Shown one piece after another: positions 56,501 to 64,000 of a DNA stretch of 64,000 nucleotides. Made by a program: the position numbers and the translations under genes. Under the pieces are notes generated by a model that made no database searches, was not told the DNA's origin, and saw only the letters and a list, made by a program, of their open reading frames with translations. The DNA comes from Comamonas composti DSM 21721. GTDB taxonomy: Bacteria; Pseudomonadota; Gammaproteobacteria; Burkholderiales; Burkholderiaceae_C. The stretch lies in the NCBI RefSeq assembly GCF_000429845.1, contig NZ_AUCQ01000002.1, positions 1-64,000 of the forward strand, given 5' to 3'. Every line of letters starts with the position of its first letter. Within the stretch, counting starts at the first letter, position 1.

Positions 56501-57405
56501 GCGGCCTGTGCGTAGGCCTGCTGCGACTGCCTCAGCAGGGCCAGCTTCATGAGCTGCTTGACATAGCGCTCGGCCTCGGCCGAATCGCCGGCAGCCCGGG
56601 CCAGCGCAATCAGGCGGCGCAGGGTCTCGGGGTCGCTGCCCAAAAGCTCCTGCTGCTCGCGCGCCAGTGCCAACGCCTGCCGGGGCTGGCCGCCAGCCTG
56701 CAGCACGTCCAGGGCCTGCCACAGGTATCCACGCGCCTGCTCTACATTGCCAGCCACGCTGCTGGCCTTGAGCATGAGCCGGGCCGACTCCTCGTACATG
56801 GAAAGCCCCAGCATCTGCCGGGCTGCGGCCTCATAGACACCGGCCTTTTGCGCTTCATCCTGTTTGCGGACTGCCGCTTCATAAATCGCCTCGGCCCCCG
56901 GCGTATCCCCGAGCACCAGGGCCGAGGAGGCCAGATACAGCAATTGCTCCTTGCTCAACTCCTGCAGAGGAACGGCCTTCAGAGCGGCAAGCACGTCGGG
57001 CATGAGTTGCCCGGCCTTGGCACCAGCCCTGTGGCCCTGGTTCTTGTCCTCCAGGTATTGCTGGTACAGGGCCTGCCATGCATCCCAGGCCTGGGCCGCA
57101 GCACTGGGCAGAGCCTGCTTGCGCGCTTCTTCTTCGGCCAGCTTCAGCGTCTCGTAACGCTGGCGCTTGGCCTGCAGCAAGGCCTTCAAGTGCTCGTTAT
57201 CAGGGTCGCTCTTGAGCAGGTTGGTGAGGTAGTTGAGCGAAAGCTCGGAGTCGTCGCCAGACTCCGAGAGCCGGCGCTCCAGATTCTTCTTGGGAAAAAG
57301 CATCCACAGGGCCCCCCCGATCAGCACCGCCAGCAGTGCGATCAGCCAGGTGGAAACCACGGAGGGGCGCTCAACGCGCCTTGCACTGCGCTTGGAATTC
57401 GGCAC
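53539..57405 (-). CDS. pelB: PelB, TPR scaffold and outer-membrane porin for Pel
   Basis: PelB joins an inner-membrane helix (about 18-37) and a long periplasmic array of tetratricopeptide repeats that binds PelA to a C-terminal beta-barrel pore (roughly residues 980-1288, ending in ...YRLHF with a terminal Phe). At 1288 residues it is somewhat longer than the P. aeruginosa protein. The GTG at 57405 overlaps pelA by 35 bases; a GTG at 57360 just after the pelA stop would remove 15 residues and is a fair alternative. Neither has a strong ribosome binding site. Confidence 0.93.
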   Translation of the reverse strand: MPNSKRSARRVERPSVVSTWLIALLAVLIGGALWMLFPKKNLERRLSESGDDSELSLNYLTNLLKSDPDNEHLKALLQAKRQRYETLKLAEEEARKQALPSAAAQAWDAWQALYQQYLEDKNQGHRAGAKAGQLMPDVLAALKAVPLQELSKEQLLYLASSALVLGDTPGAEAIYEAAVRKQDEAQKAGVYEAAARQMLGLSMYEESARLMLKASSVAGNVEQARGYLWQALDVLQAGGQPRQALALAREQQELLGSDPETLRRLIALARAAGDSAEAERYVKQLMKLALLRQSQQAYAQAAAAGQAFDDGAWALRPVLWQQPGWGLVQTAGTSGADRAPGLAFDDKTYQLGYEVFLENRNLEDAWRTAAAAVRQVPQDMAWRERLARVAEWTGRVQQALDNWLAIAQATNREDAWQAVARLAPGMFDDRALTASILHRLSQRPGDYELQLALVQAYERQAEPQKAMDYLQQHADTPEALVLLAQLAERAGKLELALQSWKKVLSDPQQRTPLHVMPASVLAFRLGEKDLGLSWLEDAQTRVPENMEEEADYWRLLGEVAQQQSRQLVALKAFRRLLDMPDATARDHDEVINLLIHLDKGEAARMSLRAWEHFHDPRHLTQGLYMLQDQGDWSSVGQQVEAVMRDAEHAPLLLEQPAFIQTAAAYYQRAGQGAKAQALLEKGLRLDPDSSLMRQSMLWLLIDTQKGGQLGALMARVEPVWAQDPEMHDALAAAYMGLSRPAVALQRYLRPHLQENRDDFLWMMSYCDALEQNQQVDLAWRLRRELWQKLLARASEASAQQPGAQKTGRQVMTATGLKHWLTPADMEEVQRQARHRLMLTQSHGDDEMALMRELLRTDDAGKELSSAAMELAIAWLQDRGEYSTERGYMWQQYARSRGKRGNQPLWAEITVALAEKDRAEVGQLLQRYDQSLPRYDRVNSASMVDDVRLAQSAGFETQTDQPDDDPLHQALTEQLLAFSHQGGLQLYERRMSGLNEKMAQTRWHWALSPRWSMDFKAYENRRSVHDASMVRAPSSESGIGMTLKRKTQGASSEFMLARHGSLGTYTPIQVSHTQELDNRLSVHGSLGKSLPTFDSLAMRMGGMRNNWTLGANYQLSRLDQLSLEFASDDYRLQTTGRRVGRGEHTTLQYTHVYRNEAPIVQLGAFTSWHRFSRRHPGAFTGSDASILRYLPQGSAPGIDYLLPGRFRFSGLQASINMHYAEEYSRALRPFASLALTHHSVNGAGYDMSLGLSSSVLGSDHLMLSLNFSKSGLNTSGTVREIQLGYRLHF

Positions 57406-60190
57406 GGGTCTGGGTCAGTTTGAAAGAACGAACAGTGGAGTGCCCCGATGCGGTACCCGCCAGAGGCTGAGCCGAACCTTTGGAGCGCAGCTCACAGCCA
57501 GCGGGCAGGAACATGCGCAACTCCAGCGGCAAATGCCCTTGCAGCGCAAAGCTCAGGCCGCCGTCGGACTGGGGTTGCCACTGGGCAAGACGCGCATTCG
57601 CGTCCACAAGATAGGGCCGGGATGCAGCCTGACCGGCCTCGCCCAGCACATCGCGCTGCAGCATGCGCGCGGCTCCGCCCGTGAGGTGAAGATAGTGGCC
57701 ATCCACACCCGCCACATAGCCGGCCACACCGCTGCTGGCCTGTACCGCAGGCTCGCCCATGGCAGGCGGCATGCGCAGCGTGCGCAATTCGCCCGGGCCG
57801 CGCAGCCGCCAGGCCTGGCCTTCACGGCCGATGGCGAACTCGTAAAAATCCATGGCCTTGCGTATGTATTCCGAGGCATAGACCGCATGCAGCCTCTGGC
57901 TCAGCGCCCATTGATAGACCTTGTGCAAGGCCTTGATCGAGGCCTGCTTGCTGGCCGAGTAGGAGTGGTAGTAAATGTCCACGGCCTTGAGGCGGCGCGG
58001 GCTGTCCGTCATCTCGAAGGTCTCGATCACCTGCTCGAAGCCGTAGAAAGGGCCGTGCCAGAGGTTGGTGTAGATGTTCTCGTTGGTCACGGGCGCGTAG
58101 ATCTGCAGATGCCCGCCCTTGCGCAGCCCCCAGCTCTTGACCTCGGTGATCGTGGGATTGCTGCGCGTGATCGAGGTATCGCCGCCATTCATGTTGAGCA
58201 GGCCGGCCGCATCCGTGATGGCCAGCGCATCGGCGCCCGGCGCGGTATCGCCGGTCCAGAGGAACACCTTGACGGTCTTGCCTTCGGGCGCAAGACGCTT
58301 TTGGATGTAATCCACCGAGCCCACGATCTCGCGCTGCAAGTCCATCTCGTAGCCGGGGATGGAGAGATTCAGCGCCGCCTCCTTGTTCTCCGCGAACAGC
58401 CCGTGGCTCACGCTTCTGTCCCACAGATACGGGTGGGAATAGGAGTGGCTTGCGACCTCCACATGCGGCAGGGCAAAAATGCGCCTGGCAATGCCTTCGA
58501 GCTCGGCCGACCACTTGGGATAAAGCCCCTGGGGTGAGACCTCTGACTCGATCACCGAGACCGTGTGCGGAATGCGGTAGCGCTCCAGGATCTCGCGGCG
58601 CATCATCTCTCCCGCAAACGGTGCCCCCGGGGCCTCGGCCCTCGAAGGGAAGCCGTCGCCATCGATATGGGCCAGCAGCAGGCGGCGACCATTCTCCGTG
58701 GTGATGTCGGGCACGGGAAAATCGCCCAGGCGCAGCGCCTGCTTGAGCAACGCAAACGGATCGACCACCCAGCGCGAATACTCGGTGCCCGGCACATCGA
58801 TGAGGGTGTGGGGGCTCATCACGAAGCCGCCCCAGGGCGTGATCGCCGCCGAGACAAAGCGCTGCCCCTTGGCATCGTCAAAAGCCAGCAATTGCCGGCT
58901 TTTCTCCAGCATCTGCGGCGCCAGCTGCCAGCCCACATAGCCGGGAACAGGTGGCAGCGGCTCGGTCTCCATGCCCATGATGGATTCCTGCACGGCCTTT
59001 TTCACGGGAAAGACCGGCGCGGCCTCCATGTTGCGCACGCCCAGCAGCGAAGCCAGGGTCCTGTCCAGAGGAAGGCCCGGCGCCTCCATCATCAGCAAGG
59101 GCATGCCTTGCTGCACCCGTTGGGCAATCCAGTTGCGCACCTCCTTGAAACGCGCATCGGGAATCGCACCGCCAAACCAGCTGACCACGCCCGCATAGCG
59201 GTCGCGCTGCACATGGGCAGGCAGGGGCGAGCGCACGTCCGCATAGTCGACCACATAGCCCAGGTAGTTGATGGGCATCTCGAAGAAGCGGTGGGCCGAG
59301 GTGTAGTCCAGGGCCGGATCGTCCGACCCGTTGTAGAGCACGAGCAGGCGCCGGGGCATGGCCTCCACGCTGCCTATGCCCAGGGTCTGCAGGCCTGAAT
59401 CGGTAACCCAGGGAATCACGCCCTGCTCGGCAATGCGCGCCGCCGTGGCACGCGTGGTCTCACGGTCATGCGTGGCCACATAGTCGATGGCCAGTACCGG
59501 CAACTGGTCGCGCTCCTTGATGGTCTTGAGCTGCTCGAGCAGCCATTCGCCATCCTTGCCCGGGATCTCCACATAGCGCTTGAGATTCGCATCCCAGCCC
59601 CGGTAGAGGGACTCGCCGGCAACCATCTGGATCTTGTCGCGCACGCGCGGCACGATCTCGAAGCCGCGGTTGAGAATCAGCCGTATGCCCGGAAAGCGCT
59701 GGTTCAGTGTCTCGATGACGCGTACCAGACCGTCCTGCTGGGCCTGCTCGTCAAAATCCTTGGCCAGGCGGTAGGAGTCCAGCGTATCCAGGAAAAAGCC
59801 GCGATAGCCCTGCTCCCACAGCGGTGCAATCACCTCGTCGGCAAAGAATGCGGGCCACTGGGCCGGTGTCTGGTCGAGTACCACCGAGCTCCAGGCACCG
59901 TTGCGCGCCAGCTTCCACTGCTCGGGCAGCTTCTTGAAGTAATCGCGCTCGGGCAGAACCTCGGCCACGGAAGCATACGCATAGAGCTCGCCTGGGAACT
60001 GCTTGCGAAAGCGCTTGGGATCGTAGCCATGGCCTGGCTCGACGACCGCTATGTCATACAGCCCCAGCTCGCTGAGCGAAGCCTGCTGCCCGTAATAAAT
60101 GGCCACTGCGGGCTCGGCTGCACGCAGTAGCCCGCCAGCCAGCAAGGCACTGAAAAAAAGCAGATTGCGCAGGAAAGTACGAACTCGCAT
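57371..60190 (-). CDS. pelA: PelA, Pel polysaccharide hydrolase/deacetylase
   Basis: PelA is periplasmic and both cleaves and deacetylates Pel. A signal peptide ends near LLRAA (residue 24). The N-terminal TIM-barrel endo-alpha-1,4-N-acetylgalactosaminidase-like domain covers about 28-275 with GFFLDTLDSY. A reductase-like middle domain follows. The carbohydrate-esterase region shows LLAHIDGDGF near residue 505 and VEVASHSYSHPY near 580, giving the metal site. 939 residues, close to P. aeruginosa PelA. It is the first pel gene, about 370 bases from the divergent galE. Confidence 0.95.
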   Translation of the reverse strand: MRVRTFLRNLLFFSALLAGGLLRAAEPAVAIYYGQQASLSELGLYDIAVVEPGHGYDPKRFRKQFPGELYAYASVAEVLPERDYFKKLPEQWKLARNGAWSSVVLDQTPAQWPAFFADEVIAPLWEQGYRGFFLDTLDSYRLAKDFDEQAQQDGLVRVIETLNQRFPGIRLILNRGFEIVPRVRDKIQMVAGESLYRGWDANLKRYVEIPGKDGEWLLEQLKTIKERDQLPVLAIDYVATHDRETTRATAARIAEQGVIPWVTDSGLQTLGIGSVEAMPRRLLVLYNGSDDPALDYTSAHRFFEMPINYLGYVVDYADVRSPLPAHVQRDRYAGVVSWFGGAIPDARFKEVRNWIAQRVQQGMPLLMMEAPGLPLDRTLASLLGVRNMEAAPVFPVKKAVQESIMGMETEPLPPVPGYVGWQLAPQMLEKSRQLLAFDDAKGQRFVSAAITPWGGFVMSPHTLIDVPGTEYSRWVVDPFALLKQALRLGDFPVPDITTENGRRLLLAHIDGDGFPSRAEAPGAPFAGEMMRREILERYRIPHTVSVIESEVSPQGLYPKWSAELEGIARRIFALPHVEVASHSYSHPYLWDRSVSHGLFAENKEAALNLSIPGYEMDLQREIVGSVDYIQKRLAPEGKTVKVFLWTGDTAPGADALAITDAAGLLNMNGGDTSITRSNPTITEVKSWGLRKGGHLQIYAPVTNENIYTNLWHGPFYGFEQVIETFEMTDSPRRLKAVDIYYHSYSASKQASIKALHKVYQWALSQRLHAVYASEYIRKAMDFYEFAIGREGQAWRLRGPGELRTLRMPPAMGEPAVQASSGVAGYVAGVDGHYLHLTGGAARMLQRDVLGEAGQAASRPYLVDANARLAQWQPQSDGGLSFALQGHLPLELRMFLPAGCELRSKGSAQPLAGTASGHSTVRSFKLTQTRAEFQAQCKAR

Positions 60191-60563
60191 GACTTTTGGA
60201 ATATTTATTTCTCACGTTAATTATAGTTATTTACAATCGGTCAACAATGTTTGTTAGTTATTGTATTGACTAACACGTTAATAAAAAGTAACCAAATTAA
60301 ACAGCGCTCCTGCATCTCGGGGTCTCTATCGTCCTCTCCACCGGTCGGAGTTGGTTTGCATGTACTTACACTTGCTTCTTTTGAGGATGCTAGGGCGGCG
60401 GCAGCCGCCGCAGACGGATAATGAAGCGGCACTCTGCAAGCCTTTTCCGCCCATCTCCCCCCGTCCAGGCCCGGCGCCGCACCGCGCAATGCACGCATAC
60501 TGCGGGGACTCCTTTCCGGGCTCCGGCACCAGCTCCTGCATCCCTGCTTCGAGGTAAACACTC
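60191..60563. promoter_or_regulatory. pelA-galE divergent control region
   Basis: This 373-base gap holds no gene. The pelA side (60195-60300) is strikingly AT-rich. On the minus strand a TATAAT hexamer (60220-60225) lies 16 bases from TTGTTG (60242-60247), a plausible sigma-70 promoter. Directly upstream is the inverted repeat TGTTAGT-N10-ACTAACA (60252-60275), and CACGTTAAT occurs twice (60213-60221 and 60274-60282). The galE side is GC-rich and shows no clear promoter. Which regulator binds is unknown. Confidence 0.55.
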
Positions 60564-61574
60564 ATGATTCTTGTCACTGGCGGCGCCGGCTTCATCGGCT
60601 CGCACACCTGCGTCGAACTGGCCGCCGCAGGCGAGCCCTTTGTGATCTACGACAACTTCTCCAACAGCTCGCCCGATGTACTCGATCGCATACAGCGCAT
60701 CACGGGCCGGCGTCCGCAGCTCATCGAAGGCGATGTGCGCGACCGCGAGGCTTTGGCCCGGGTCTTTGCCCGGCACGACATCAAGGAGGTGATCCACTTC
60801 GCAGCCCTCAAGGCCGTGGGTGAGTCCGTGAGCCAGCCGCTGCGCTATTACGAGAACAACGTGGCCGGCACCGTGGCACTGCTGAAGACCATGCAGCAGG
60901 CCCAGGTTCACAGCCTGGTGTTCTCCTCCTCGGCCACGGTGTATGGCGACCCGGTCAGCCTGCCGATCCGCGAGGATTTCGCGCTCTCGGCCACCAACCC
61001 CTATGGCCGCAGCAAGCTGTGGATGGAGGAGATGCTCGCCGACCTGGAGCGCTCCGAGCCCGGCCTGTGGCGGCTGGCACGACTACGCTACTTCAACCCT
61101 GTGGGCGCGCATGAAAGCGGGCTGATCGGGGAAGATCCGCGCGACATTCCCAACAACCTCATGCCCTATGTGTCCCAGGTGGCGGCGGGCCTGCGCCCCG
61201 AGCTCAGCGTCTATGGCGACGACTACGCCACGCCCGACGGCACGGGCGTGCGCGACTACATCCATGTCTGCGACCTGGCGCGCGGCCACCTGGCGGCCCT
61301 GCGCTATCTGCGCGCCAACCAGGGCCTGCTGACCGTGAACCTGGGCACGGGCCGGCCGGTGTCGGTGCTGGAAATGGTCAAGGCCTTCGAGCGCGCCAGC
61401 GGCCGGCCCGTGCCCTACAAGGTGGTCGCGCGTCGCCCCGGCGACGTGGCCCAGTGCTGGGCCGACCCCGCCCTGGCCGAGCGACTGCTGGGCTGGAAGG
61501 CCGAACTCGGCGTGCAGCGCATGTGCGAGGATGCCTGGCGCTGGCAGAGCACCGCAGCCCGGCTCAACGCCTGA
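60564..61574 (+). CDS. galE: UDP-glucose/UDP-GlcNAc 4-epimerase GalE
   Basis: GalE interconverts UDP-glucose and UDP-galactose using bound NAD. The Rossmann motif GGAGFIG is at residues 6-12 and the catalytic pair is Y147/K151 with a preceding SSSAT. The gatekeeper position that is Tyr299 in E. coli GalE (which excludes N-acetylated sugars) is Cys298 here (GDVAQCWAD), as in human GALE, which accepts UDP-GlcNAc/UDP-GalNAc. 336 residues. It is divergent from pelA, so supply of UDP-GalNAc for Pel is a natural inference. Confidence 0.93.
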   Translation: MILVTGGAGFIGSHTCVELAAAGEPFVIYDNFSNSSPDVLDRIQRITGRRPQLIEGDVRDREALARVFARHDIKEVIHFAALKAVGESVSQPLRYYENNVAGTVALLKTMQQAQVHSLVFSSSATVYGDPVSLPIREDFALSATNPYGRSKLWMEEMLADLERSEPGLWRLARLRYFNPVGAHESGLIGEDPRDIPNNLMPYVSQVAAGLRPELSVYGDDYATPDGTGVRDYIHVCDLARGHLAALRYLRANQGLLTVNLGTGRPVSVLEMVKAFERASGRPVPYKVVARRPGDVAQCWADPALAERLLGWKAELGVQRMCEDAWRWQSTAARLNA

Positions 61575-61589
61575 GGCTCGACAGAAACT

Positions 61590-61690
61590 ATTAAAAAATG
61601 AGCAGCTACCACGCGACCTGATTTGATTTCAGGCCTATATCTATCCGAGATCGCCGGATAGCAAGCGCTGCCAGCTCACTTTATGGCTAT
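61590..61690. repeat. AGCGCTTG-type palindromic repeat between galE and hisF
   Basis: The right arm TAGCAAGCGCTGCCAGCTCA matches the other copies; the left arm GAGCAGCTACCACGCG is degenerate. A perfect CTATCCG-N7-CGGATAG hairpin sits at 61641-61661 within it. It lies at the presumed rearrangement junction upstream of hisF. Confidence 0.5.
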
Positions 61691-61770
61691 CTTCAGTAGC
61701 ACGGAGCACGCCTGGCCGCAGCGGGCCGTGGTATCTTGCGGGCCTTGTCACAACGCCCATGAGATTGCCC

Positions 61771-62571
61771 ATGCTTGCCAAACGCATCATCCCCTGTCTT
61801 GACGTCACGGGAGGGCGCGTCGTCAAAGGCGTGAACTTCGTGGAGCTGCGCGATGCGGGCGACCCCGTGGAGATCGCCGCGCGCTACAACGCTCAGGGTG
61901 CGGACGAGCTCACCTTCCTGGACATCACGGCCACCAGCGACGGCCGCGATCTGATCCTGCCCATCATCGAAGCCGTGGCCAGCCAGATCTTCATTCCGCT
62001 GACCGTGGGCGGTGGCGTGCGCAGCGTGGCCGACGTGCGCCGCCTGCTGAACGCGGGCGCGGACAAGACCAGTTTCAACTCGGCCGCCATCAGCGACCCC
62101 GACGTGATCAACGCGGCCAGCGACAAATACGGCGCCCAGTGCATCGTCGTGGCCATCGATGCCAAGCGCCGCACGCCCGAGGACGAGCTGCGCATCAACG
62201 CCGACGGCCGTGCGGCCGGCCCGGGCTGGGATGTCTACAGCCATGGCGGACGCAAGAACACCGGCCTGGACGCCGTGCAATGGGCCTGCGAGATGGAGCG
62301 CCGCGGCGCAGGCGAGATCCTGCTGACCAGCATGGACCGCGACGGCACCAAGAGCGGCTTCGACCTCGCGCTCACACGCGCCGTCAGCGACGCGCTGCAG
62401 GTGCCCGTGATCGCCTCGGGCGGCGTGGGCTCGCTCGACGATCTGGCCGACGGCGTAAGCCTGGGCGGGGCCGATGCCGTGCTCGCAGCCAGCATCTTTC
62501 ACTACGGCCAGCACACCGTGGCCGAGGCCAAGCAGCACATGGCCGCACGCGGCATCCCCGTGCGGCTGTAA
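61771..62571 (+). CDS. hisF: HisF, cyclase subunit of imidazole glycerol phosphate synthase
   Basis: HisF forms imidazole glycerol phosphate and AICAR from PRFAR and ammonia. The (beta/alpha)8 barrel of 266 residues starts [12 protein letters not shown], with catalytic D11 and the second aspartate in [13 protein letters not shown]; phosphate sites TVGGGVR and ASGGVGS are intact. An in-frame ATG at 61759 would add four residues. It heads hisF-hisI-hisE on the plus strand. Confidence 0.96.
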   Translation: MLAKRIIPCLDVTGGRVVKGVNFVELRDAGDPVEIAARYNAQGADELTFLDITATSDGRDLILPIIEAVASQIFIPLTVGGGVRSVADVRRLLNAGADKTSFNSAAISDPDVINAASDKYGAQCIVVAIDAKRRTPEDELRINADGRAAGPGWDVYSHGGRKNTGLDAVQWACEMERRGAGEILLTSMDRDGTKSGFDLALTRAVSDALQVPVIASGGVGSLDDLADGVSLGGADAVLAASIFHYGQHTVAEAKQHMAARGIPVRL

Positions 62572-62688
62572 TTTTTTTCTGATAGCTTGAGGCACTTGGT
62601 CATCAAGCGCCGAAAGTGTTTTCACAAGAGGCCGTCTGCTGCGGCAGGCACTGCGCACTCGCAGGCAGGACGGCCCGAGGCTCGCACA

Positions 62689-63087
62689 ATGCAAGAGATG
62701 AACTGGCTGGATCAAGTCACATGGGATGCGCAAGGCCTGGTGCCCGTGATCGCGCAGGAGAAGGGCACGGGCGATGTGCTCATGTTCGCCTGGATGAACC
62801 GCGAGGCCCTGGCCCGCACGGCCGAGCTCGGCCGCGCGGTCTACTTCAGCCGCTCGCGCGGCAAGCTCTGGTACAAGGGAGAGGAGTCGGGTCATGTTCA
62901 GACCGTGCACGAGATCCGCATAGACTGTGACAACGACGTCCTGCTGCTGCAGGTCACACAGACCGGCCACGAGCCCGGCATCGCCTGTCACACGGGACGC
63001 CACAGCTGCTTTTACAGCGTGCTGCGTGACGGCCAATGGCAGGCAGCAGACCCGGTCTTGAAAGATCCGGCCAGCATCTACAAGTGA
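62689..63087 (+). CDS. hisI: Phosphoribosyl-AMP cyclohydrolase HisI
   Basis: HisI opens the adenine ring of PR-AMP. This is the monofunctional, zinc-dependent form of 132 residues. Metal ligands are visible as D-x-D-x-D ([10 protein letters not shown]) and in [10 protein letters not shown]. The ATG at 62689 with GAGG upstream is chosen; ATG 62698 is an alternative. A 117-base gap from hisF contains another weak AGCGCTTG-like palindrome (about 62578-62618). Confidence 0.95.
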   Translation: MQEMNWLDQVTWDAQGLVPVIAQEKGTGDVLMFAWMNREALARTAELGRAVYFSRSRGKLWYKGEESGHVQTVHEIRIDCDNDVLLLQVTQTGHEPGIACHTGRHSCFYSVLRDGQWQAADPVLKDPASIYK

Positions 63088-63092
63088 ATCCC

Positions 63093-63497
63093 ATGTCCAC
63101 CCCAGAAACTCCCGCCCTCTCCCAAGACAGCCTGGCCCGCCTGGCCCAGGTGATAGAAAGCCGCAAGACCGCCAATGGCGGCGATCCCGAGAAAAGCTAT
63201 GTAGCCCGCCTGCTGCACAAGGGGCCGGACGCCTTTCTCAAGAAGATCGGTGAGGAGGCGACCGAAGTGGTCATGGCCGCCAAGGACGCCGACCATGGCG
63301 GCGACACCGGAAAAATCCTCTACGAGGTGGCCGACCTCTGGTTTCACAGCATGATTGCCCTGGCCCACTACGGCCTCACGCCGGCCCAGGTGCTGGCCGA
63401 GCTCGAGCGCCGCGAAGGCACCGGCGGCCTGGAGGAAAAAGCGCTGCGCAAGGCCCAGCAGCGCGCACTGCAGGAAGAAAAAGGAGTGCTGCCATGA
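63093..63497 (+). CDS. hisE: Phosphoribosyl-ATP pyrophosphohydrolase HisE
   Basis: HisE removes pyrophosphate from PR-ATP, the second step of histidine synthesis. The all-helical MazG-like fold has the metal motif [16 protein letters not shown] and a second [13 protein letters not shown]. 134 residues from the ATG at 63093, six bases after hisI. Its stop overlaps the next gene by four bases. Confidence 0.95.
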   Translation: MSTPETPALSQDSLARLAQVIESRKTANGGDPEKSYVARLLHKGPDAFLKKIGEEATEVVMAAKDADHGGDTGKILYEVADLWFHSMIALAHYGLTPAQVLAELERREGTGGLEEKALRKAQQRALQEEKGVLP

Positions 63498-63886
63498 GAG
63501 ATGACGACATCATCGAAGCCCGTGCCCTGGACCAGGCCCAGATGGACGGCCTCAAGTCCTGGGGCTGGGTCAGCTATGTGCTGCACCTCATCGTGGCTGT
63601 GGCCGTGGTGCTTCCCGGTGCCCAGCCCAGTCTGGCCCTGCTCATCATTGCGCTGGTCATGGACCTGGTCAAACGCGACGATGCGCGCGGCACCTGGATG
63701 GCCAGCCACTACGCATGGCGCATACGCAGCGTGATCTGGTCGGGCGTTTTATACCTGATCACCTTGCCGCTGTGGCTGCTCGTCGCTCCCGGCTGGATTG
63801 CCTGGACGGTGATCTCCATCTGGTTCCTCTACCGCATCGTGCGCGGCATGGTTGCCATGAACGACAACCGCGCCGTTTACTCCTGA
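63494..63886 (+). CDS. Small membrane protein coupled to hisE (DUF4870-like)
   Basis: The 130-residue product has three or four predicted helices (about 22-38, 46-58, 78-94 and 97-113) and a charged middle loop ([21 protein letters not shown]). The pattern resembles DUF4870 proteins. A gene of this type following hisE is common in Burkholderiales; no function is known. The ATGA overlap with hisE indicates co-translation. Confidence 0.8.
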   Translation: MRDDDIIEARALDQAQMDGLKSWGWVSYVLHLIVAVAVVLPGAQPSLALLIIALVMDLVKRDDARGTWMASHYAWRIRSVIWSGVLYLITLPLWLLVAPGWIAWTVISIWFLYRIVRGMVAMNDNRAVYS

Positions 63887-63911
63887 GTCCCCCCTGCTTC
63901 GCCCACCCGCC

Positions 63912-64000
63912 ATGGCCACCTCCTCCCATACGCTGAACCTGGCCCTGCAAGGCGGCGGCTCGCATGGCGCCCTGACCTGGGGCGTGCTCGATGCCCTGCT
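63912..64000 (+). CDS. Patatin-like phospholipase, 5' end only
   Basis: The frame is cut by the end of the window after 29 codons. It begins MATSSHTLNLALQGGGSHGALTWG, with the GGGxxG oxyanion-hole motif that opens patatin/RssA-type lipases; the GXSXG serine would lie beyond the window. The start is 25 bases after the preceding stop. Confidence 0.7.
   Translation, partial: MATSSHTLNLALQGGGSHGALTWGVLDAL

Noticed and set aside
55645-57423. A 592-codon plus-strand frame opposite pelB
   Set aside because: Shadow of the TPR region of pelB; composition dominated by Leu/Gln/Arg without domains.

Overview
The window is a high-GC, tightly packed chromosomal segment that looks like a betaproteobacterium of the order Burkholderiales, most likely family Comamonadaceae (Comamonas/Delftia/Acidovorax-like). 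The reasons are the gene order pilBCD-coaE-zapD-yacG, sspAB beside petABC, the mla-yadGH-ibaG-murA-his run, and short interspersed repeats of a type I associate with that family. No species call is possible from sequence alone.

Layout. 1-0.7 kb: a non-coding, lower-GC edge with the 3' end of a tRNA. 0.7-6.3 kb (+): type IV pilus assembly genes pilBCD, then coaE, zapD and yacG. 6.27-6.55 kb: a hairpin-rich MITE-like element. 6.6-12.3 kb (-): mutT, a DUF815 ATPase, argJ and secA; then dciA (+) and tRNA-Thr (-). 13-17.2 kb (-): sspB, sspA and the cytochrome bc1 operon petABC; mscL (+) follows. 18-20 kb (-): pdxA and a NIF3-family gene. 20-26.7 kb: an iron-uptake island (TonB receptor, DUF3325, PepSY and DUF3649 proteins, Fur-type box) divergent from a two-component system. 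26.8-30 kb: a DegS-like protease, a hexose-6-phosphate mutarotase and a spherulin-4-type lipoprotein.

30.1-44.8 kb (-): a long run transcribed right to left, mlaF-E-D-A-C-B, yadG-yadH, ibaG, murA, hisG-D-C-B-H-A. It is interrupted between hisD and hisC by a lipoprotein gene and a VapBC-like toxin-antitoxin pair with a clear double operator. 45-47.5 kb (-): a polar amino-acid ABC transporter. 47.6-60.2 kb (-): a complete pelABCDEFG exopolysaccharide operon, divergent from galE. 61.8-64 kb (+): hisF-hisI-hisE, a small membrane protein and the start of a patatin-like gene.

How the parts fit. Histidine biosynthesis is split between two oppositely oriented blocks about 31 kb apart (…hisH-hisA and hisF-hisI-hisE), which suggests an inversion through an ancestral hisA/hisF junction. 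The Pel system looks self-contained. PelD keeps an RxxD c-di-GMP site. The divergent galE encodes Cys298 at the gatekeeper position that in characterised epimerases allows N-acetylated sugars, so it may supply UDP-GalNAc. A lipoprotein of the spherulin-4/GH135-like family (a family that includes a fungal galactosaminogalactan hydrolase) lies 27 kb away.

The least-explained layer is the repeats. Three dispersed families (MITE-type ends, an ~85 bp palindromic unit, and an AGCGCTTG palindrome) repeatedly begin exactly at, or next to, stop codons. In two genes the ~85 bp unit appears to supply the last two codons and the stop.
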